Shown: positions 26,628 to 33,909 of the stretch, in pieces
Position numbering within the stretch: the stretch's first letter is position 1
Layout: every line of letters begins with the position of its first letter
Origin: JBPRGG01 sp051418075
GTDB lineage: Bacteria > Bacteroidota > Bacteroidia > Cytophagales > Cyclobacteriaceae
DNA length: 64,000 nucleotides
Assembly: GCA_051418075.1 (NCBI GenBank)
Contig: JBPRGG010000177.1
Coordinates: forward strand, 122,852 to 186,851
Direction: 5' to 3'
The notes under the pieces: model-generated
What the model was told of the DNA's origin: nothing
The model's input: only the letters and a program-made list of their open reading frames with translations
The model's database searches: none
Position numbers and translations under genes: made by a program

Positions 26628-27077
26628 ATGAAAACAACCATGAGATTTTTAATTGTCGTTTTATTTTTGTTAGGGACACAAAACAACATTTTCAGCCAGG
26701 GTGTGGAAAAAATAGCTGACCAGGAGGTCAATGAAACCAGCCAGCAAGTAGCTCAGGATTTTGCTACATCGTTTTTGAATACCATCAAGCAGGGTGAAAC
26801 TTATGATTTAAAGGACAACGCCATTCCTCAGATGAAGCAACAGTTTACCGAGGAAGCTCAAAAACAGATCTATTCCCAACTCAATCAGGTATTTGGAGAC
26901 TTTGAATCGTTGAATTTTTCAGAAGCCTATAATGTAAAAGATCAGCCTTATACCATTTATCGGTATAAATCAGATTTTACCAAAATTGATCAGGAAGCTG
27001 AAGTTCGGATAGTATTAAATGAGGAAAATAAAATTGCCGGTTTTTTCGTAGTGCCCTGGAAAGATGAATTGCAATAA
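26628..27077 (+). CDS. DUF3887-like exported protein
   Basis: A 149-residue protein with a signal peptide (FLIVVLFLLGTQNNIFSQ) followed by a domain with alternating helices and strands ending in IAGFFVVPW, the typical end of DUF3887. That domain commonly precedes alpha/beta-hydrolases in Bacteroidota and may bind ligands or autoinhibit. Here it is a separate gene 34 bases downstream of an alpha/beta-hydrolase, suggesting the two products work together. A strong terminator follows. Confidence 0.78.
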   Translation: MKTTMRFLIVVLFLLGTQNNIFSQGVEKIADQEVNETSQQVAQDFATSFLNTIKQGETYDLKDNAIPQMKQQFTEEAQKQIYSQLNQVFGDFESLNFSEAYNVKDQPYTIYRYKSDFTKIDQEAEVRIVLNEENKIAGFFVVPWKDELQ

Positions 27078-27088
27078 ATGTAAATAAA

Positions 27089-27116
27089 ATCAGGACCTGT
27101 ATTTACAGGTCCTGAT
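27089..27116. terminator. Bidirectional intrinsic terminator
   Basis: A perfect 12-base-pair stem, ATCAGGACCTGT (27089-27100) with ACAGGTCCTGAT (27105-27116), loop ATTT. It lies between the convergent genes ending at 27077 (+) and 27143 (-), with T-rich sequence on the plus side and A-rich on the other. Confidence 0.85.
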
Positions 27117-27142
27117 CAGAATAATGTTTTGATTTTATGTTA

Positions 27143-27922
27143 TTAAAAGGTCAGTCCAAAGCTAATGGCATTAAGTTCTGGACCTCTGTCCTGGACAAAC
27201 AATGTACTGATATCATAATTTACAAAAAAATCAAAATCATCGAAGCCTATCCTGAATCTGGCCCCATATCGCCAGTTGTTGACAAAATAGCTGGAACGAA
27301 TTCTGTCTTTTTCTCTCTCCCCGTTGATTTCGTAAACGAATTTGGAGTAACTGTCAATTTTATATCCGGCATATGCTCCCAGTCCCAACCGAAAACCACC
27401 ATTGCCATCAAAAGGCCAGTCTCCATGTGAATGATTGCCAAAATATAAGGTGGGCACGGCCGATATATTTAAATAGGTGGCGGTTAATTTACTTTTAACC
27501 GGATCCCATTCCGGATTAATTACTGGTTCAAAAGTTACATCCTGATCATTTTTAAAGATCCTGACCGAAGGGTCTTCAAATTTAAAATTGTACCAGCTGA
27601 CCCCACCGGACAGATCAAAATGCAGCGGTCCCAACAATCTGACACTGTGAATAGAATTCAGGGCCACGTACCAGGATCCCCATGGTTTGACCGTATAATC
27701 ATCAATGACCGGTATTTCCTGGTCCTGGAGGTAATTGTTTAGGCCAAAATCCACACCAAAAGTATGGTGATAAGCTGATCCTCTGTTTTGTTTATAATGG
27801 GATTTTCCTGAAGTAGATTCCTGCTGAGGCTTTGTTTCACGGCCCGGATCATTGGACCAGCCTGATGCTGGAATTAATAAAATTAACAGAAAGCTACAGC
27901 ATAATTTATAAAAGGTATACAT
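27143..27922 (-). CDS. Outer-membrane beta-barrel protein, paralogue of the neighbouring barrel domain
   Basis: A 259-residue protein with a signal peptide (FLLILLIPASGWS) and an alternating aromatic/polar pattern of outer-membrane strands ending in a C-terminal Phe (AISFGLTF). From about residue 55 it aligns by eye with the C-terminal half of the adjacent 27953-29716 product: VKPWGSWYVALN, VSWYNFKFEDPSVRIF and NNWRYGARFRIGFDDFDFFVNYD all have counterparts there. It is the last gene of the ECF-sigma operon and is followed by a strong terminator. Confidence 0.8.
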   Translation of the reverse strand: MYTFYKLCCSFLLILLIPASGWSNDPGRETKPQQESTSGKSHYKQNRGSAYHHTFGVDFGLNNYLQDQEIPVIDDYTVKPWGSWYVALNSIHSVRLLGPLHFDLSGGVSWYNFKFEDPSVRIFKNDQDVTFEPVINPEWDPVKSKLTATYLNISAVPTLYFGNHSHGDWPFDGNGGFRLGLGAYAGYKIDSYSKFVYEINGEREKDRIRSSYFVNNWRYGARFRIGFDDFDFFVNYDISTLFVQDRGPELNAISFGLTF

Positions 27923-27952
27923 ATTACAATTGGTTTTAAGGTGGTTAAAGTC

Positions 27953-29716
27953 TTAAAGTATGATACCAAAGCTAAAGGCATTCAGTTCGGGATTATTATC
28001 ACCCACAAACAGGTTGTTCAGGTCATAATTAAAGAACACATCCAGGGCTTTGTATCCGGCCTGTAGCCTTATCCCATAGCGCCAATTATTCAGCATGAAA
28101 TTACCACGATCTTTATCTTTTTCCCTGCCTCCGTTTTTATATACATACTTGGAATGGCTGCCCAACCGGTAACCCAGGTAAGGGCCAGCTCCTATTCTGA
28201 ATCCTCTTTTCTTGTATTTTGTCAGGTGAAAACCTTCAAATGAATAGCTTTTTACTTTTTTCTGGCCCCGGCTAAAGTCAAACATCGGGATCAGGCTCAT
28301 ATTAAAGTAAGAGGTAGTGAGTTTGCTTTTAATGGCATTGGTATGGACGGTATCAGGACCGAAATCTAATTGATTTTCCAGCCGGTAAATCCGGGTTTGT
28401 GGATCTTCGAATTTAAAATTATACCAGCTGATCCCTTTACCCCATTCCAGGAACACCGGACCTCCCAGATGAAATTTGTGATAGTAATTCAACCCTACAA
28501 ACCAGGAACCCCATGGCTTGACAGCGTATTCAGCGCCGGATGCATCGGGGAATTCACCATTTTCCAGGTAGTTATTCATGCCAAATTCAAGGTTGAGGGA
28601 TTGCGCTACTTTGGGTGCTTCATTTTCCAAATATTCTTTCTTTTCCAGTCTTTCTTCAAAATCCTCATAGCTTTCTATATCATCAAAATCATCTTCAAAA
28701 TCATCCCAGTCTCTGGCTTCTACCGATAGACGGTGATTGCCAATCTTAATATCGATCATTTCACCATTTCTTATATTATCATTGGCTCCTTGTGGCCTTT
28801 CCGTTGAAGATGGCCTGGTTACAGTTCTATCAGCCGAAGACACATTTCTGATCGATCCGGCTCCGGAGCTGCTAAACCGGGTTTGATTGGTGGCATTCAC
28901 CCTGGCTGAAGCAGCTCCAGAGGTTTCTACCAGTGCATCTTCAACTTTAAAATTATCAGCATCCAGGGATGAGGCACCGGATAATTCAGCCATCATGGTT
29001 TGGCCCTTGCCCATCAACTGCAGTTTGGAGGCCCCACTTTGCTTGATATCTATATTTTCTGCTACCACCGCTACATTGGCTTTGGCAGCCCCACTTATTT
29101 GGGCTACCAGGTTTTCCGATTCGAAACCCAATACAGTTGATTTAGAGGCGCCTGAAAAATCAATGCCTTTTAAGCTTGGAGTCAGGATAAATAATTTTAC
29201 TTTATTCCTGTTTCTCAGGAAGGAATTGTATTTCACATTTAATTCCTGGTTGGAGACAGACACGATAAGGTCTTCTATATCATCCGGATCTCCATTGGCA
29301 ATCAACCGATGGCTCTGCCCTTTGCGAACCAGAATTTCAAAAATGCCTCCTATCTCCAGTTTGTCAAATGGACCCAGCTCAAATTCCTGGCGGTAGCCTT
29401 CGATTTCAAATTCTATCTCTTTTTCATCCAGCACAATGGTAGTATCTTCCAGGTATTTGGTACCTGACTGATCTTCAATTTTAAGGTATTGCACATCCTG
29501 ATCGGCTGAATCTATGGAAAGGCTCAGGTCCTTCAACATTTTATTAATGTCATAATTCTGTAAGGCTTTCAGATCGGATTGATCGGTTACATAGATCAGA
29601 ATCTTACTATTGTTGCCAAATTGAATGGTTATGGTATCTTTTTGGGGCAATTCACGGGCATTAACCCCACTGTAAAGAAGTAAGGTGAATAGCATGGGAA
29701 AAAATAGCTTTTTCAT
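27953..29716 (-). CDS. GIN-domain (DUF2807) protein fused to an outer-membrane beta-barrel
   Basis: A 587-residue protein with the start chosen at MKKLFFPML (the one-base gap to the upstream stop fits). A signal peptide is followed by a short unknown region (20-95), then a GIN/DUF2807 beta-helix with repeated SGA motifs (FSGASK, ISGAAK, QSGASK, LSGASS, TSGAAS; about 100-300). A very acidic linker (about 340-370) leads to a beta-barrel domain ending in AFSFGIIL. GIN domains are described as putative adhesin heads. The barrel half is paralogous to the next gene. It belongs to the ECF-sigma operon starting at 31095. Confidence 0.85.
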   Translation of the reverse strand: MKKLFFPMLFTLLLYSGVNARELPQKDTITIQFGNNSKILIYVTDQSDLKALQNYDINKMLKDLSLSIDSADQDVQYLKIEDQSGTKYLEDTTIVLDEKEIEFEIEGYRQEFELGPFDKLEIGGIFEILVRKGQSHRLIANGDPDDIEDLIVSVSNQELNVKYNSFLRNRNKVKLFILTPSLKGIDFSGASKSTVLGFESENLVAQISGAAKANVAVVAENIDIKQSGASKLQLMGKGQTMMAELSGASSLDADNFKVEDALVETSGAASARVNATNQTRFSSSGAGSIRNVSSADRTVTRPSSTERPQGANDNIRNGEMIDIKIGNHRLSVEARDWDDFEDDFDDIESYEDFEERLEKKEYLENEAPKVAQSLNLEFGMNNYLENGEFPDASGAEYAVKPWGSWFVGLNYYHKFHLGGPVFLEWGKGISWYNFKFEDPQTRIYRLENQLDFGPDTVHTNAIKSKLTTSYFNMSLIPMFDFSRGQKKVKSYSFEGFHLTKYKKRGFRIGAGPYLGYRLGSHSKYVYKNGGREKDKDRGNFMLNNWRYGIRLQAGYKALDVFFNYDLNNLFVGDNNPELNAFSFGIIL

Positions 29717-29717
29717 T

Positions 29718-30521
29718 TTAGTTATTATCTTTTTTAGTGTTATTGATTTTTTTAAAACTAATGTCAATGGCTAAAATTTCATCCTTTACCTGCCGGATGT
29801 CAGCTAATCCCAGGTCTGAATTTTTGATACCCTGAGCCAACCCCAGGAATTTTTTTAAAGGTGCTTGATTTTTATCTTTTTCAGGCTCTGGTTTTTGTTC
29901 AGCCAGAGCGGGTTGTGAACTACTTCTTACATAAGTGATGGTCACAGGAGGCAATTCCATATTGGCGTTTTGCTCTGCTTCATCAATCACCGGAGCGGGC
30001 TCCTGGTCATTTTCGGCAAGCATTAGCTGGGGAGCTGCAGGTTTGGCAGCACTATCAGATAAGGCCAGGGCTGGTTTTTCCAGGTCAGGCATTATTTTTT
30101 CCCGTCTGATTTTTTCTACCTGATCATTTGAGGATGGAAGTGTAGCAGGTGTTTCCTTGCTTTTAAACTCCTGACTGGATGGTTGTTCCTGTGTTGGCAC
30201 ATCGATCTGATCGGCCAGCTCCTGATTTTTTTCAGGAAGTTTGGGACTGATCGCCTGAGTTAAACCGGAGCTATCCTGACTCGTTTGATCGGTCAGGTTG
30301 TGCCTGATTTGATCACCGGATGGGCTGTATCCGAAATATAAAATGGCAGAAAAAATCATCAACAGGGCCAGGCCAGCGGCTATTTTCAATTTCAGAGAAC
30401 TTTTCTCCTGCTTTTTATGATGCATTTGCCGGTTTAATTTGTTCCAGGCTTCCTGAGAAGGTTTTACTTCCTGGTTTTTAATTTTTTGCCGGAAAAAATC
30501 GTCTATATTATGATTTTTCAT
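29718..30521 (-). CDS. Putative anti-sigma factor (single-pass membrane protein)
   Basis: About 267 residues from the ATG at 30521. The cytoplasmic N-terminus has IDDFFRQKIKNQEVKPSQEAWNKL, the short helical pattern seen ahead of the membrane helix in Bacteroidota anti-sigma-type proteins. One transmembrane segment (about 40-60) and a long Pro/Gln/Glu-rich, probably disordered periplasmic tail follow. Its start overlaps the ECF sigma gene by 14 bases and its stop is one base from the GIN-barrel gene. Context makes it the likely partner of the sigma factor; there is no recognised zinc-binding anti-sigma motif. Confidence 0.7.
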   Translation of the reverse strand: MKNHNIDDFFRQKIKNQEVKPSQEAWNKLNRQMHHKKQEKSSLKLKIAAGLALLMIFSAILYFGYSPSGDQIRHNLTDQTSQDSSGLTQAISPKLPEKNQELADQIDVPTQEQPSSQEFKSKETPATLPSSNDQVEKIRREKIMPDLEKPALALSDSAAKPAAPQLMLAENDQEPAPVIDEAEQNANMELPPVTITYVRSSSQPALAEQKPEPEKDKNQAPLKKFLGLAQGIKNSDLGLADIRQVKDEILAIDISFKKINNTKKDNN

Positions 30522-31095
30522 TGCCCAATAATTTTTTTTGTATCTTATTTTCATTTTCAATCAAGCTCTTTTGTAAAATGCTCCTGGCCCGGCTTAATTG
30601 AGATTTCGAAGTATTTTCGCTGATGTCCAGGGTGGCAGCGATTTCCTTGTGACTGTAACCTTCTATGGCATACAAGTTAAAAACAGTGCGATATCCCATC
30701 GGTAATCCATTTACCATCTTCATCAAATCTTCCACCTCCAGATGATTATGGAGCAGCTGAAAGTCCGGGGTCCTATTGGCTTGTTCAATATCAACTTCCA
30801 GGTACATGTTTTTATGTTTGCGTAAGTATTGTAAAGATTCGTTGATCATTATCCTTTTGATCCATCCCTCAAAACTTCCTTGCCCCTGGTATTGGTTGAT
30901 TTTATCAAAAACCTTTAAAAACCCTGCTATCATCACATCTTCTGCTTCCATTTTATCTTTTATATATCGGGTACATAATCCCAGCATTCCCGAAGAATAT
31001 TTATCATAGATAGCTTTTTGAGCTTTGCCATCCTGTTTCTGGCAGTCCCTGATTAAATCTTCTTCTGTTTTTGATTTATGAATCCTGAGTCTCAT
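30508..31095 (-). CDS. RNA polymerase ECF sigma-70 factor
   Basis: A 195-residue sigma factor. Region 2 (about residues 24-90) includes the core-binding and -10 segment DVMIAGFLKVFDKINQYQ and FEGWIKRIMIN. Region 4 (about 130-180) has YSHKEIAATLDISENTSKSQLSRA, a clear HTH. It is the first gene of a four-gene operon with a putative anti-sigma, a GIN-barrel protein and a barrel protein, so it probably controls this envelope operon and others. Confidence 0.93.
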   Translation of the reverse strand: MRLRIHKSKTEEDLIRDCQKQDGKAQKAIYDKYSSGMLGLCTRYIKDKMEAEDVMIAGFLKVFDKINQYQGQGSFEGWIKRIMINESLQYLRKHKNMYLEVDIEQANRTPDFQLLHNHLEVEDLMKMVNGLPMGYRTVFNLYAIEGYSHKEIAATLDISENTSKSQLSRARSILQKSLIENENKIQKKLLGNEKS

Positions 31096-31173
31096 TATAT
31101 TTTGAATTCATTAGTGAGATGCAGATTGAACAATGCAGGTTGCATGGGTGTGATCTTTTTTTCTGATAAATAA

Positions 31174-31205
31174 AAAAAGTTGTCCATAAAGATAGACAAC
31201 TTTTT
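31174..31205 (-). terminator. Terminator after the haloperoxidase-like gene
   Basis: AAAAAGTTGTC (31174-31184) pairs with GACAACTTTTT (31195-31205), 11 base pairs with a 10-base loop. On the minus strand the stem is followed by a U run. It lies 25 bases beyond the stop at 31230. Confidence 0.8.
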
Positions 31206-31229
31206 ACCAGAAGTTTTAATGCTGTGATC

Positions 31230-32591
31230 TTATTTAGATTTTAATGCCTGCAGCCCTTTTCTGGTACTGATACTATTGAGCACGAAATTACCCACTTTAT
31301 TGCCTTGTTCTACTCCGTTGTCAATGGCGGGCCGGTAGTGAATACCGCCATAAAGCCGGCTGATAGCAGCTTCCTGTGATGCTTCCCTGAATGACTTGTA
31401 TTCCCGGGCCGGCAATCCATATTCCACTTCTGAAGAATCGGTAAAGGCGAAACTATCACCCAATAAATTAGTCAGGGCAGTGGCGGCAGCAGCAGAGATC
31501 ACACTGTGTCCGCTGGTATATTCGGGGAAGGCCGGAGTTTGCAGAATGGGTTTCCAATCTTTATCTATATAGCGGTAAATATAAGTTTCCGGACGGATCA
31601 GACTGCTGCGGTATTTTTCGTCCCAGCAGCTGATAAATGCGTCAGCCAGGGCAATACTGGTAACCGAGAACATTTCTGCCCTTTGCATCAGGTCCAGGTT
31701 TTCCTGACGGGAAGCAATAGAAGCAATCATGATCCAGTGGCCACCAGGCGATATTTGCTGGTGATAAAACATGACATGTCCTTTAGTAAAGGATATATTG
31801 GGATTGCAATCCCAGAATTTGGCTATTTCAACCTGATCTTCATTCAATTGGTTTACTGTTTCATAGACATCCATACATTCTTTATAGAAAGCTGAATTTT
31901 CAGTTGAATCAAATGGCGTAGGAGGAGGGGGGATAAATTGGTTAGCTGAGTCCAGCACAAATGGCCTGATCTTACTCCAATGAGGTTCGATACCAGGCAT
32001 ATAATCGGGAGGTGTAGGTACCCATTTTCCCGGGTCGTCCAGTAAAGTGTACCTGGGTAAGGATTGCCTTTCAATGTAACCATCTTTTTTTGCCCAATCA
32101 ATCACAAATTGAGCTATTTGTTCACCATATTCAATCGAATTTTGCAGGATTTTACCATCAATACCTATTTCACGGATCTTTTCCAGGTAGGCATTTTCTT
32201 TTTCCTGCACAGCTTCCTGATTATATACCAGATGTTGGCCGACCCTTGAAAAAGCGATGATACTGGATACAGGAAAATAATAATTTTTATCCTGCTCAGC
32301 CTGAGGAAAGTTACTCATGCCGGCCAATTGACCCTGATAAGATTTAAATTCGGGATGTTCCGGCACCAGGGCTTCGTAGGCTGCAATGTTGGTGTAAGCA
32401 TAGATCCTGCTGGCTACCGGCGGGGTAAAAATATCAGCAATAATCACGTCTGTAAGATGCTTATTCCATACATTTATCTGATCTCGGGAAAACTCATCCA
32501 ACTGCGCTTCATTATGAGGACTCCCGCAAGAATATAAACCAAATATTATAAAATAAACCAAAAAATAAAGAACACCTTTGCTCAAACGCAT
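31230..32591 (-). CDS. Vanadium-dependent haloperoxidase / PAP2-superfamily lipoprotein
   Basis: A 453-residue protein with a lipoprotein-type signal (IFGLYSC, Cys22). The PAP2/vanadate-binding signature is split as in this superfamily: the segment with RPETYIYRY, then FPEYTSGHSVISAAAA (Ser-Gly-His) and RLYGGIHYRPAIDNG with the second Arg-x-x-x-x-His. Members are either vanadate haloperoxidases or acid phosphatases; sequence alone does not decide. A LacI-family regulator lies 117 bases upstream on the same strand. A perfect palindrome sits just before the start, and a terminator follows. Confidence 0.85.
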   Translation of the reverse strand: MRLSKGVLYFLVYFIIFGLYSCGSPHNEAQLDEFSRDQINVWNKHLTDVIIADIFTPPVASRIYAYTNIAAYEALVPEHPEFKSYQGQLAGMSNFPQAEQDKNYYFPVSSIIAFSRVGQHLVYNQEAVQEKENAYLEKIREIGIDGKILQNSIEYGEQIAQFVIDWAKKDGYIERQSLPRYTLLDDPGKWVPTPPDYMPGIEPHWSKIRPFVLDSANQFIPPPPTPFDSTENSAFYKECMDVYETVNQLNEDQVEIAKFWDCNPNISFTKGHVMFYHQQISPGGHWIMIASIASRQENLDLMQRAEMFSVTSIALADAFISCWDEKYRSSLIRPETYIYRYIDKDWKPILQTPAFPEYTSGHSVISAAAATALTNLLGDSFAFTDSSEVEYGLPAREYKSFREASQEAAISRLYGGIHYRPAIDNGVEQGNKVGNFVLNSISTRKGLQALKSK

Positions 32592-32606
32592 AATAATAAT
32601 TCGGTT

Positions 32607-32616
32607 ATGTTAACAT
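32607..32616. promoter_or_regulatory. Palindrome upstream of the haloperoxidase-like gene
   Basis: ATGTTAACAT is a perfect 10-base palindrome 15 bases before the start codon at 32591. It could be an operator for the adjacent LacI-family protein, but the length is short and it lacks the usual central CG, so it is only a candidate. Confidence 0.25.
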
Positions 32617-32708
32617 TTCAATTTTCCTCAAGATTAAGAACATTAAACTACATATTTTTAGTTCAGGCAGATAAAAAATTTTACAAGGTAAATGAACCCT
32701 GCTAAACA

Positions 32709-33734
32709 TCAGGAAATTAATTTTTTTGTAGAATTTCTAGTCACCAGCTCAGTTTTGAGGACAATCTGCCGGTTATAATTTTTGGAATCATGCACCAGTC
32801 TTTCCAAAAACAGGTCTGCTGCGGCTTTCCCTATGGCAAATGTCGGTTGACGAACAGAAGTCAAAGTAGGATCTACGATCAGGGTAGAAGGTTCATCAGT
32901 GAATCCTACCAGGCTGATATCCTGGGGTATCTTAAACCCCTTTTCTCTGATGGCAAGCATCAAACCAAAGGCTGACGTATCACAAACACAAAATACACCA
33001 TCCGGAGGTTCAGGTAGGTTTACTAAATAATTACCACATTCAATCCCGTTCTCCATAGTGAAATCTCCGTGAATGATATATTCATTTTTGACCGGCAGGT
33101 TATGATCCAATAGCGCATCCAAATAGCCATTAAGCCTTTGTTTACTTAATAACAGGTTTTTTGGGCCGGCCAGATGGGCAATTCGTTTGCATCCGGTTTT
33201 TATAAGGTGTTTTACGGCCTGATAGGCTCCGTCATAATCATCTACAGTTACTTTGGGAGCATCAATATCTTCGCATACCCGGTTAAAAAATATCAGGGGA
33301 AATCCTTTCCTGTGTAGCTGTTTGAAATGTTCTGTATTGGTAGTTTCTTTTGAAATGGAAACAATCAATCCGTCGATGTTGCTACTTATCAGGGCCCGGG
33401 TATTATTCACTTCTGTCTCAAAAGACTCATTAGACTGGCATATCATTACATTATACCCGGTTTGAGAAGCTACATGCTGAATACCACTTATGGCTGAGGC
33501 ATAAAAATGAATTAAAAATCCAGGGATTATGATGCCAAGGGTGTGTGGCCGGTTTTCCACCAGGCTTAAAGCACTGCTATTGGGCTTGTAGTTGAGGGAA
33601 TTGGCCAGGCTTACTACTGCCTGTTTGGTTTCCTGATTTACATCAGGTAAATCCCGAAGCGCCCTTGATACAGTGGAAACAGAAATATTTAACTCTTTGG
33701 CAATGTCTTTTATTGTAACAGACCGGGATTTCAT
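32709..33734 (-). CDS. LacI-family transcriptional regulator
   Basis: A 341-residue regulator. The N-terminal LacI HTH has VTIKDIAKELNISVSTVSRA, followed by the hinge (SLNYKPNSSALSL) and a periplasmic-binding-protein-like effector domain with TLGIIIP, DGLIVS, GCKRIAHLAG and LTSVRQPTFAIGKAAADL. The length is normal. It lies upstream of the haloperoxidase-like gene on the same strand, so that gene is its most obvious target; sugar metabolism genes elsewhere are equally possible. The ligand is unknown. Confidence 0.93.
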   Translation of the reverse strand: MKSRSVTIKDIAKELNISVSTVSRALRDLPDVNQETKQAVVSLANSLNYKPNSSALSLVENRPHTLGIIIPGFLIHFYASAISGIQHVASQTGYNVMICQSNESFETEVNNTRALISSNIDGLIVSISKETTNTEHFKQLHRKGFPLIFFNRVCEDIDAPKVTVDDYDGAYQAVKHLIKTGCKRIAHLAGPKNLLLSKQRLNGYLDALLDHNLPVKNEYIIHGDFTMENGIECGNYLVNLPEPPDGVFCVCDTSAFGLMLAIREKGFKIPQDISLVGFTDEPSTLIVDPTLTSVRQPTFAIGKAAADLFLERLVHDSKNYNRQIVLKTELVTRNSTKKLIS

Positions 33735-33909
33735 GCAATTATTAATTCATCATTGCAATTTTAGGAATATTTAGGGTAAATCAAAAAGTTTTATTGCCAT
33801 AAAATTAATTATGCAGTGCATGTATTGCCGGGCTTTACTATTTCGGTAGAAAAAAGGTTGGGGATTATATGGCCTGACTAACAGGTGGATCCCTGTAAAA
33901 ACCGGGTTT

